A model generated the notes under the pieces. That model was not told the DNA's origin. It did no database searches and saw only the letters and a program-made list of their open reading frames with translations. Shown one piece after another: positions 22,758-33,338 of a stretch of DNA of 64,000 nucleotides (its first letter is position 1; each line of letters opens with the position of its first letter). The translations under genes were made by a program, and so were the position numbers. Origin of the DNA: Aplectana chamaeleonis (lineage: Eukaryota; Nematoda; Chromadorea; Rhabditida; Cosmocercidae); contig JAPDOI010000432.1 in the NCBI GenBank assembly GCA_029168955.1, positions 534,239 to 598,238 of the forward strand, given 5' to 3'.

Positions 22758-24967
22758 TGGAATCACAAGACGGTATGTCTTCCGAAACGCCCATACTAGG
22801 GTCCACCCAGCCTACCACATCAACTGACATGGGGGGGCCAAGCAACTTACACAACATACTGTTACAAATCATGCTGCTACGGATGAACAGATGGATGGAA
22901 GATCGAGCGCGGGCACAGAGGCGGCATGCCTTGAACCAGTGGATTAGTGGAGGACGGTTTTGGACAATATCCCGAATGAGGTGGACAGCGCACTAAATAC
23001 CCATGTAAGGGGGTTAGGTGAGAGAAAGCGGCGAGCTACTCTCAAAACAGTGCAAGCATCGGTCGACTTGGCTAGTGCGGCCGTAGAATCTACATTGCGG
23101 GATGCAAGGGAGGTGAAATACCTCGCCCAAAACTTGGATATGCCCATCAGCAAACTGGTGCAAAATTTTTCGATCATCTTAGAGCAGGCTGCGGCAATGG
23201 CTAGGTTGACAGCTGCATTGGGACGCGCGAGTGCGCATGTCTTGCCTTTGATCGTCAAGAAGGATGAAGAAGTGCAACAAATTCGGTTCAAACTTCGATC
23301 GCTACAGGTACAGCAAGCTGCTGCGGTACCGCCTATCGTCGCGAGGATCTCGCATCAAGAGGGGACGCAGGGAATGACTGGTGTAGTATGAGATCACACG
23401 TACGCACGGTGGTAAGCAGCGCGCACTCACATCGTTCATTGCAGCACCACCACGCCTCGATTTCCGCACGTACGAACCGGATCGATGGGAAGGGCGAGGA
23501 CCGTCACCAGATGTCGCCACATTCGCGAATTTGTGCTCCCCACAGCGACCAGGCCGGTCTAACAATTCATCCATCGATAGCGGCTCGTTAGAGATGTGCA
23601 TATCTCCATCGGTAGTGGAACGCAGCGCAGCTAGCGAGATTTTGCTCACGCTTAAGGAGGTTCCTAAAGCGCAGTCTGTGGCCGAGGTCAGGAAACACGA
23701 TGGTAAAGGCTCACTCAGTGAGTTTTTAAGAGACTTGGATGTGAAGTACCCCAGTTCGGTATGGACAGATGCTGACAAAAGGGATATACTTCTCAATCAT
23801 CTAGATGAATCGGCACAGGCACACATGCGAAACCTACCCCATGAGGGACAAGGGAAATCGTTCGATGACATTGTGAAGGAGCTACCAGATGCGAACCATA
23901 CGCCAGGCGAACGATTGAGGGCTGAAGCAGACTGGAAGAATCTGAGGAAGAGCAGAGATAAGTCTATCTTCGACTTCTGCTGTCGACTTCAGAGGATGCA
24001 AAACGGATGCTGCCGGAGGGGTGCCCCGACTTCCAATTGGGAAGCAAGCTGTATGAATGTCGCTTGAGTGGCCGGACTCGTACTACATGCTGGCAGCTCT
24101 TGATGCCCAGAAGGGGTCTGTGTTCGATGAAGTACGGAAGCGCACTAATGCACACACAGAGGTCAATCGCAAGGCAACATGGGGTGAACGCAGGGCAAAG
24201 ACGGATGAGACTAGTGGATTCCGGAAGGGTAAGACCCCACATAAACCGACGGACAGTTCAAGGACATGTTTCCAGAGCGGTGAGGAAGGTCACCTGCAGA
24301 ACGCTTGCACGAAGAAGTCACATGTGAAGCAGGAGAGAAGCGATACTAACCAGCAGAGTGGTCAAGACAAAGGCATCGTCATGAACGGACGTCGTTCTCT
24401 ACGCGTCTACGGTCTTGGTGCAAGCGTGTCAACAAGAAACACACTGCGGTTACGAAAGCATGTGGGAAACCATGTTATTGCGACGTGGAAGTGTTCGGCG
24501 CGCCTAGCCAGGCGTTGATCGACACAGGATCAGTTATCTCCATCATACCGGTTTCGGTGCTACAACGAGCTCAAGAGCAAGGAGTAGACCTAGATCGGTT
24601 GGTAACCATGCTAGGAGAACCGGAAGGTGAGGGGATATACGACGCGTCGAGAAATTCGATGAAGTTTCTAATGCGGATTGCAGTTAATGTCAGGGTTAAA
24701 GGCGCTTGAGAAGCCAGAGCCCAACTTCATGTGATGCACTCCGACGATGAGACAACTCTCCTCGGAACTAACGCACTTTCAATCAAGCACCCGTGGAAGA
24801 CGGCAGCAAAGCAACAAGGCACGCTGCCATATTTCGTGCCAAGCGTAACACAAGGAAAGTGGGACGAACGACGACACGAACCTTCATTCCACGAGCTCAT
24901 CTGGGAGGCGAGAGGAGGGTGCGCACCATTCAAAAAGCCAGTTGGCAAGACGAGCACGCGAAATTGA
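22758..24967 (+). pseudogene. gag-protease remnant of the LTR element
   Basis: A start codon at 22758, inside the LTR, opens a frame (MESQDGMSSETP...) that is carried on after frame changes. The 22,960-23,391 segment is a helical gag-like domain. The segment 23,531-24,067 resembles a retrotransposon capsid (SEFLRDLDVKYP..WTDADKRDILLNHL). A zinc knuckle at ~24,270 has lost one cysteine (CFQSGEEGHLQNAC). An aspartic protease core follows (ALIDTGSVISIIPVSVL, ~24,510) with the family's LLGTNAL end near 24,760. At least four frameshifts or stops separate these parts. No pol follows. Confidence 0.75.
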
Positions 24968-25044
24968 CAGCTTCGGATGAGCACGGTAGATCACCGCCTC
25001 GGGTCGAGAGGAGCAGGTCGACAGTTTAGAGCGAGAACGGCGGA

Positions 25045-25707
25045 TTGGCGGCTGGGCCTGAGCGTCAGGAATTGACGGCTCGGCGTGAGCGCCAAGCGGC
25101 AACGGCTCGTATTGAGCGCCCAGGATCTACGGTACGGTTTGAGCGCAAAGAATCGACAGTTCGGTGCGAGGACCGCGGATCGGCGGCTCGGCCTGAGCGT
25201 CAAGCGGCAACGGCTCGTTTCGAAAGCCCAGTATCAACGCTTCGGGTTGAGCGCAAAGGGTCGACAGCTCGGAGTGAGAGCCATGAATCGACTGTACTAA
25301 TGGAAAGCCAAGAACCGTCATTTTGGAGGGGGCGTAACTGGTCTCCACGTCGTGTTCGACGAAACGGACCAGCAGCTCAGGAGCAACGCAGCCAGACAGG
25401 ACGGAATGGTCGTGAGAGATCTCCGGTTTGGCATGAACGTTCCCAGTCATTAGGTCGGTACGATCGTCAGGAGACAACAAGTCGGCACAACTATCTCAGA
25501 AGATTTTCTCTCCAGAGTGGACAGTTCGAGTCGACGGGCCGGACAGACACTTGGCAGTCAACCGGTCGGCGTGACCGCCGCCAACCGTCTCCAGTTCGAC
25601 GTGAACACCTGGATGGCCGTAGAGGCTCGTCGGGTCTGCGTGACCGCGAGCCATCTCCTTGCGGTCCGTGGTTATCGAGAAGACCGTCGTCGCGACTCCC
25701 ATGCTGA
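25045..25707 (+). other. Arg/Ser/Glu-rich repeat region of the LTR element
   Basis: Where pol would be expected there is instead ~660 bp of imperfect ~24-30-bp repeats (CGGCTCGGCCTGAGCGTCA-like). One open frame gives repeated ER(Q/K)xSTxR residues. It may be a low-complexity coding repeat or non-coding filler. No known domain was recognised. Confidence 0.5.
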
Positions 25708-26463
25708 AGGCTTTTATGGTGGTCGTCGTTAGTGGTCTGATATGGTCTGGTGTGTGAAGATAGGCTGAGTGGAGCAGCCTAATAGAGACGGGGGAGATGT
25801 CATGTATAGATGGTCCCTCGTTAGTGATATATATGCTCTCCATGTTTTGTTTTCATATTGTTATGTTGTATTGTTATCTCTTGTTTGAGTTGTTCTCATT
25901 TTGTATGTTAAATCATCCTCTTTTTAATAGTGTTCTTATTGCCAGCCGTTGGCATTGCATCGTCTCATGCACTCATGTGCAATGGAAAATCAATCACTCG
26001 ATTGGAGTGTGCGGGCAAGAGAGAGGTCGCGGCCCCAGGATGCGCAGGCACGCAGACGATCAGGGCGAGGTGATGGCTGGTGGCTCATCGGTGGGCGGGG
26101 CTGCCTATATAAGCAGCGCTGGCTGTGCTGGCCAAGCAGTCGTCAATTCATTCCATCCACCCAGCGGTCAGCCACTTCGTTCGTCAGCAGTCGGTTCGAC
26201 TGGTTTGCGGATAAACAATTAATCCAGCTCAACTACCCGTGTCTACAACCTGGCTTAGGCCAGCCGTACTTCGTGATCTTGGAATGCAGTTGTTGTTGTC
26301 GGTCGTCCGTGGGCACAAACTCTACTTCTAGGCTGTGGTGTCGACTTTTTAGTGGTGGCGATCGAAGAGACAATCAAGCGGTCGAGGATTATGGAATCAC
26401 AAGACGGTATGTCTTCCGAAACGCCCATACTAGAGTCCAACCAGCCTACCACATCAACTGACA

Positions 26464-26854
26464 CATCGTAATAAATCAAATCATATCAGCGCTTCACACC
26501 CACGCTAAGCAGGTAACTAGGAAAACTCGCACGAATTGGCGGAACTAAGCGATGAATTAAAGGTTGAGTGAAGAGGCTTTCTCCACGTAATAAGAAGAAT
26601 CCATGATTACGCACACGCTAACCAATGAGGTGAGAAAAAGTGCTACACGGTTTAGTATTCCTCGCACTTCGACCTGATCAGATCAGATCTCACCTTTCAA
26701 TATTTGTAACTTTTCACTCTCCATTCGTTTTTAAACAATGTATCTAACTAATAATTCTGAATAAATAGTGATGATGGATGAAAAATTCAATTGCTCAACT
26801 TTGTCATTAAGGCCAAAGAATAATAGGAAAATTGCTAAATAAGGGGGTACCCAC
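26464..26854. other. Remaining LINE tail and intron
   Basis: From 26464 the sequence continues the 3' end of the LINE fragment interrupted by the LTR element, then passes into ordinary AT-rich intron up to the cpt-2 donor at 26,854. No other feature seen. Confidence 0.4.
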
Positions 26855-27886
26855 CGCATGCAGTCTGTTCTACCCTTGAGGAAAGCAGCCGTGGAGCAAG
26901 ACTCGTAGGTGGGAACCATTTCCTTGTACATGGAGTAGAATGCCATCTAAATAGATTAGCGAAAATCTCGACGTTCCGCCAAAATACGCTTTGATACTAC
27001 TGCTGACACCCACTTGAATGGCCAACTGCATTACAGCATCAGGGGACATTTTCGCTTTCTTTATCGTGTCCTTTGTCATATCGCTATACTCCATTGTGGC
27101 AAAGTCGAGACCGCTATTTCGAGCAATATGAGACAGCTGAGCATGATCAATTCGAGATCGCAGCGCATCAGTAAGCGTGAACTCTTCAATTAGCAACCGA
27201 TTTTTGCATTAGTCCTATCACAGTGAACTAGACCCATGTCAGTAACCAATAAGTAATATAGACTGAGCAAAAAGAGGGGGGGAGAGAGAGGGAAGAAAGC
27301 AATACTACATTAGCTCTGGGGAATTTCTACAGAACTCTCGATTTCGATTTCCATTATCACCAGAAGCGGAGCGTTGGGTCTCAGACCAATAACTGCTGAT
27401 AACGATGTTTCGACAAAAAAAGGGACCGCTCGCTGTTGGTGCTAATCGAAGGCCCACGAAAAATGCCCCATAGCATATGTCTGTCGACACCCAACCTTGC
27501 CAGCAAATCTGGAACTAGTAACCTACCGATTTCTTTCACTCGTGCTAGATCAGCAGCTTCAGGCTTAGTATCAGGAGTTACAAAATGGTGAGTGTTCGTA
27601 TCTCTGAGCAATCATGAAATCAAAATGGTACCCTGAGAGCAGATAAAAACACCGAAACCTACTTGTATGACTCCTCCATCAAGCGCAGGACAGCCACCCC
27701 ATCGCCCCACGAATGCTCGAAGTTAATTGTCGCCTGACCATTTCCTAAAAAAAGATCATTCGGGAGCACTCCCTGAAATGTTTCGAGAACATTCTTTGAA
27801 AAACCTCACCATCCACAATGAGCTGGAAACACTTGTCGAACCAACGATTACTGGCATCATCGCCAATAAGAAGGGACTGTATGAGC
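26855..27886 (-). CDS. cpt-2: Carnitine O-palmitoyltransferase 2, catalytic core (5 exons)
   Basis: CPT2 regenerates acyl-CoA from acylcarnitine on the inner face of the mitochondrial inner membrane for beta-oxidation. Exons: 27886-27810 ([20 protein letters not shown]), 27744-27663 ([19 protein letters not shown], with the catalytic His of the FEHSWGDG motif), 27603-27527 (variable linker), 27183-27014 (FTLTDALRS ... [16 protein letters not shown]) and 26946-26855 ([18 protein letters not shown], the carnitine-site signature). All boundaries are GT-AG with matching phases and no stops. The intron around 27,184 uses an acceptor ATTGAAG. This is a compact island: its introns are 59-343 bp, while the flanking introns are 12.5 and 7.3 kb. 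Confidence 0.96.
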
Positions 27887-28710
27887 CTGAATTCCCTAAT
27901 TTTTTGCAACTTTAATAGAGGGCGTCCCATGTGTTCAAGTTTTTAACAAAGGGCTGAAAAATAGCTATCCTTAAGCAATCTACATAAAGAGATGGAAAAT
28001 CTGACGAAAAAAGATCGAGCCACGTTCCCCACCAGAACTCAAAATTGTAGACTAGTTTGGATGACAGCGCAATTTTCATGAATTTATGTGAAAACAAAAA
28101 AAACTTTATCAAGATAGTTTCCAAAATGTTCCACCGCGTTTTGGGGAATCTGTGAAACATAAGGATCCATAAGCTTATTTTAGCCGAAGCAGCGACTGGA
28201 AGAACCCTACTTCAATTCGGATGATCATCTTGAGAGGCTCAACATTATCTGATGCTACCCTCTTTTCATCCACGAAAATACAGCACGTGGTCCTCTAATA
28301 GGAGCACATGGCGCAGACAGGCGATACCTCCGCCGCCTCCCTGTTTTCCACGCAGAGGCACGTGCTCCTATCGTCATACCAAGGCGGTCGGTGGTCTGGG
28401 GCCCCGCCTCTTCCATATGGGCAGGTCCTACCCGCTCGACAGGGGCGGGGTCCAAAACCATTCGATGGGGCGGGTCTCCCCCAACAAGGATACAGTCCAT
28501 GTCACGGCTCGCAGCAAGGGGTCATCCCCCCACCGTGGTCCGCGATGAGGACATCAGTCTCACCACGGTCGACAACGAGGGAGCTTTCATCGCTGAGGAC
28601 AGTGGAGAAACCCCCTCAGTGGTTAAACAATCGTCCAGAAAGTGACTCATTGTGACTTTCCAGGAGCGGCCCAGAAAGGCTGAGTTATTTCTGATTTTCC
28701 GTATAGAGCC
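27887..28710. other. Intron, with GC-rich stretch of unknown origin
   Basis: Segment 28,250-28,650 is GC-rich (repeated GGGCGGG/CCCGCC words) and open on the plus strand (ending ...DEDISLTTVDNEGAFIAEDS). It leads directly into the CR1-like LINE, so it could be that element's 5' part (ORF1 remnant). No domain was recognised and I do not call a gene. Confidence 0.4.
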
Positions 28711-28983
28711 ATGAGGAAAGACAGAGTTGGCAGAAGAGGTGGGGGGATATGTGCTTTAATTCAAGACCATATTGATTTCAAACAGTTTACCTTCAATTCA
28801 CCAAACATGTCAGCTGATGTTATATGTTTTGACACCCTGGGGATTTCTATCGACTATATTCGATTTATCATCGTTTATCGTCCTCCAAAACAAAATTCCC
28901 TCGAAGATGAAGAACTCTGCAATCTGCTCTCTGATTTGTGTTCCGGTTTCGATAACTTTGTCCTTGTTGGTGACCTGAACTTA

Positions 28984-29412
28984 GGCGCTATTCATACTAC
29001 TCAACGCCAGCGCGGTACGCGCGTGCCGCGCTGGCGTGGCGTTTGAGTATGAATGGCCTAACGCCTCGCCCGCGCGGCACGCGCGTGACGCCCGCTCCGC
29101 CATGGCGGCGATGGCCGTAATGGCTTTTTAACCATTTTCACCACTAAGTCATCATCAATTTCATTTCGTTTCTTTATAATTAATTCCATTGCTCTCCTTT
29201 GCTATCGTGGTGGTGCAAGCATTTACAAAATTTGGTTGTTTGGAAAAGTTAGGCCCGCTTTTTTCCGCTCCGCCTAGGCGTCGCAGCTGGAGTATTCATA
29301 GTCTCCGCAAGCGCGGCACGCGCGTCACGCGCTTGAAAAGTATTCATACTCTAACGCCACGCCAGAGCGGCACGCGCGTGCCGCGCTGGCGTTGAGTAGT
29401 ATGAATAGCGCC
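28984..29412. mobile_element. PIF/Harbinger-like MITE in the LINE endonuclease
   Basis: Ends GGCGCTATTCATACTACT and AGTATGAATAGCGCC are inverted over ~55 bp and flanked by direct TTA (28981-28983 and 29413-29415). Removing the element and one TTA gives GAC-CTG-AAC-TTA-GAT-GTC in the LINE frame, so the site is verified by coding continuity. Inverted CGCGGCACGCGCGT words recur inside. Confidence 0.9.
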
Positions 29413-30567
29413 TTAGATGTCGATTGGTCGAGCGATCCCCCCGTTGCGCGTTCTCACAAGTTTGAACGTTTCTTATCCCTGTTTTCCTCTGTTGGGCTTA
29501 AGCAACACGTTCGAGAACCCACGTGTGGTACATCTGTACTTGACATAGTTCTGTCATCAAATACTTTGAGTTCCGATGTTGTTATCAGTCCACCTCTTTC
29601 TTGGTGCTTCTGACGACAACATAGTTCCCTTCAAAATCGAGAAATCGTTTAGAAATTCTGTAATTGGTACGAAAAAAGACTTCTTGGCGGCGAATTCTAG
29701 AGAAATAAATGCTAAGCTCGATGAGATTGACTGGTTCTCAGTTTTTGATAACTACGAATCTATTGATGATGTTTACGACCGTTTTCTGCTCGTGTTGCAT
29801 GAGTTAGTTGATAAGTTTGTTCCAACACGAAAAATTGCGCGTGTACAAGAAAGTTATCCAAAACACGTTCGCAACCTTTACCGTTATAAAGAGAGATTAT
29901 TCAATGCTCTAGATGATCCGCTTGAATCTGAGGAATACAAAACGGTTAATAAGAATCTGAGTTATCACCTGAAACGTTATCTTGATTATAAAGAACGAAA
30001 ACTTTCCAATAGTCCCAACATGAAGAAGCTCTATGCCTACGTCAGTAAACGTGTGGGTAAAAAGAACAATTCGACGTGCTCATATGGTTCAGGTGGAGGT
30101 GTCCTCACTACTGCGGAAGATAAAACCAATGCACTTGCTGACTTTTTCGCAAGTGTTTTCACACCTCCATGTCAATCTAACGCAAACTTCCTGACATATG
30201 TTATCCCTGATTGCCCCTTACCAGTGATTGATCCTTCACTGGTCCGTAGGTACTTGCGTAAAGTTAAGGCCTCTTTTTCGATCCCTTCGGACAGAATTCC
30301 TGCAGTTTTCTATAAAATGTTCGCTGAGAAAATCTCAATCCCTCTGTGTCACATTTTCAACATCTCGCTTATTACTGGCCAGGTTCCCGCTTTGTGGAAG
30401 AGATCGATAGTTACTGCAATGCCTAAAAGCTCTTCTGCTTCATCACCTAATGAATTTCGACCTATAAGCATTACACCAACGCCTTGCAAAGTCATGGAAA
30501 AAATTTTGAAAGTCTGTTTTCAAGATTGGCTAGACAAATCCTTATACTTAAAGCAGTTATGTCCCGA

Positions 30568-30600
<33 letters not shown>

Positions 30601-30798
30601 CCACGCATATCTTAGGAATGGCCGATCAAAACTTGTATGAAATGGTACCAACATTTAGGTGGGTGCGACATTTATCGATAACCAAAAAATCAGCCTGAGT
30701 CACCTCTTACGTGCCTCAGGGCAACTGAGTTTGTCCGTGGAGCGCACTTTGGCCGTGGGTCATGATAACTTCTGCGAGTCGTCTAGCGATGCAAAAAT

Positions 30799-32005
30799 GC
30801 AGGGCGTCATAAAGGAGTGCAGGACCCCAGTGAGGGTGTGCAAGAAGTCATAGAAAGTGTGCAGGACCCTAATCGGAGTGTGCAGGACGTCATAGAAAGT
30901 GCGCAGGCCTAAGTAGGAATGTGCAGGACCCCAGCGGAAGTGTGCAGTACGTCATAGAAAGTGTGGAGGACCCCAGTGGGAGTGTGCAGGGCGTCATGGA
31001 AAGTGTGCAGGACCCCAGCGGAAGTGTGCAGGACGTCGTAGAAAGTGTGCAGGACCCCAGTGGGAGCGCACGACGTCATAGAAAGTGTGCAGGACCCCGG
31101 TGGAAGTGTGCAGGGCATCATAGAAAATGTGCAGGTCTCCAGCTGGAGTGTGCTGGACGTCATTGAAAGTGTACAGGACCCCAAAAGGAAGTGTGCAGGA
31201 CGTCATAGAAATTGTGCAGGACCCCAGCGGGAGTGTGCAGGGACATCGTAGAAAATGTGCAGGACCCCAGAGGAAGTGTTCAGGACGTCATAGAAAGTGT
31301 GCAGGACCCCGGTGGAAGTGCGCAGGACATCATAGAAAATGTGCAGGTCCCCAGCGGGAGTGTGCAGGACGTCATTGAAAGTGTACAGGACCCCAAAAGG
31401 AAGTGTGCAGGACGTCATAGAAATTGTGCAGGACCCCAGCGGGAGTGTGCAGGACATCGTAGAAAGTGTGCAGGACCCCAGTGGGAGTATGCACGACGTC
31501 ATAGAAAGTGTGCAGGACCCCGGTGGAAGTGTGCAGGACATCATAGAAAATGTGCAGGTCTCCAGCGGGAGTGAGCAGGACGTCATTGAAAGTGTAAAGG
31601 ACCCCAAGAGGAAGTCTGCAGGACGTCATAGAAATTGTGCAGGACCCCAGCGGGAGTGTGCAGGACATCGTAGAAAATGTGCAGGACCCCAGAGGAAGTG
31701 TGCAGGACGTCATAGAAATTGTGCAGGACCCCAGCTGGAGTGTGCAGGACATAACAGAAAATGTGCAGGTCCTGAGTAGGAGTGCGCAGGACGTCATTGA
31801 ATGTGTGCAGGACCCCAACGCGAGTGTGCAGCGCGTCACAGATAGTGTGCAGGACCCAAATGGTAGGGTGCAGGACGTCATAGAGGGTGCGCAGGTCCCC
31901 AGTGGGAGTGTGCAGGGCGTCATAGAAAATGCACAGGTCACGAGTGGGAGTGTGCAGGTCATCAAAAGTTAGCAGGACCGCAGTGGGAGTGTGCAGGACG
32001 TTACC
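30799..32005 (-). repeat. 42-bp minisatellite inside Helitron copy 2 (~29 units)
   Basis: Same unit and same first and last units as in copy 1, but about eight extra units in the middle, in blocks that repeat internal segments (31,140-31,500 against 31,370-31,640). This shows length change by unequal exchange or slippage since the copies separated. Confidence 0.9.
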
Positions 32006-32480
32006 AAGAGCGAAGAATTTGAAAAAGGTTTTTTAAATTATTTAATGCTAAATCTTTAACCTTTGTGGAGAAGAAAACAGATTAGAAAACATGAATTTTG
32101 AGAAGCGTGCGACGCGTTTCGAGATTGACGCAGAACTCCTGAGACATTTTCTTGCCAGTTTTAGGAAACAAGCAGCAGGTCCACTTCGGCACCTTCTCTG
32201 TTCGCCACTCATTGCAAACCGCTCAGTCAATTCGATTCCCTAACTTCCAAAAACCAGTTTTTATATGTTGCAAGTCTGAGCTTATCAAAATCTGCACCAC
32301 AAAAACATAAACAACCACCTACTATTTTCATTCATTGAGAACAAGGGCATGACGTTGGTGAACTAGGGAAACATCATATAAAATGAGAATGCGTTTGTCC
32401 TTATCATGATAGAGACGGTAAGGCGAGATTAATAGCTTGTGAACTCTACAAATTGGAAGAAAGGGCAGTGGGTAGCGACG

Positions 32481-33338
32481 TACTCTGCCAATTCGAGACT
32501 TGATGCTTCGGCGAAAGCGGCCTTTATCACGCTTTGTTATCATAAGGCATCAAATTCACCTTTAGCGCCGTCATGAAAGCTTATCCGCGCAAAGGGTGAA
32601 TTTGCTGAGCGGTTGGATATCAGTCAGCGCAAAGCGTGAAAATACCGCCTGCGCTAACATGTTAATGCATATCAGTTGTTGAGCGGCTGGATACCACTCA
32701 GCGCAAAGGGTGAAATGACCGCCGTTGCTGGCATCTCAGAAATTTCTAAACAAATGAAAACATCCCAGCGAAAACATGATAAAACGAATAATCACGTCTC
32801 AATGTGATCACGTCTCAATGTGTTTACTATGAGCACCGCCGGTATAAAAACAGCCTCATCCCACCAGAGTCCTCATTCGGCATTCTGCTGCCGGCCCTGA
32901 AAGGTGACTTCGGGTCACTCTCCGGAGGCCAGCATAATTTTGGTTGCTGGGAGGATACAGTGGGTATCCTCACGACGGGGGGACGAGTTACGCCGGGGTC
33001 CGCAGAGGGTGGCTCCTCACCGCAGACCTCGGTGAAGATTACGCTCATGTTGCGGACAAGGGGGCTTCCTTGCTGTGGACCTTCAAATTCGTGAAATTTT
33101 CAGGGGTAAATTCACCCATTTTTCGAGGTTACTTCGCCTCATTTCGGGGGTAAATTGGACCCTCTCTCGCTGCCAGTTCGCACCATTTTCACGGGAAATT
33201 CACCTCATTCTCACCTCTCCTAGCGGCAAATTCACCCATACAGTGAATTTTAGCGCGGCAAATTAAGACTTCATGCCGACTTGTACATGAGCATCAAGTC
33301 TCTTTTGCTGCGGCATCAAGTCTCGAATTGGCAGAGTA
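32481..33338. mobile_element. TIR element nested in Helitron copy 2
   Basis: Ends TACTCTGCCAATTCGAGACT and AGTCTCGAATTGGCAGAGTA, as in copy 1. Only small differences separate the two copies. Confidence 0.75.

Larger units (their letters stand above)
21893..26463 (+). mobile_element. LTR retrotransposon lacking pol, inserted in a LINE tail
   Basis: The 5' LTR (21893-22829) and 3' LTR (25798-26463) both begin TGTCATGTATAGATGG and end CAACTGACA, giving TGTCA...TGACA termini. The 4-bp CATC is duplicated at 21889-21892 and 26464-26467. A purine-rich tract (GAGACGGGGGAGA) precedes the 3' LTR. A TATATAA box follows a GC-rich stretch in both LTRs. The 3' LTR lacks ~270 bp present in the 5' copy. The interior carries gag- and protease-like remnants and an arginine/serine-rich repeat region, but no reverse transcriptase, RNase H or integrase. 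It is therefore a non-autonomous or internally deleted copy. Confidence 0.88.

Noticed and set aside
28252..28655. GC-rich open stretch as a host exon
   Set aside because: It is on the opposite strand to cpt-2, has no splice context and abuts the LINE, so a transposon origin is more likely.
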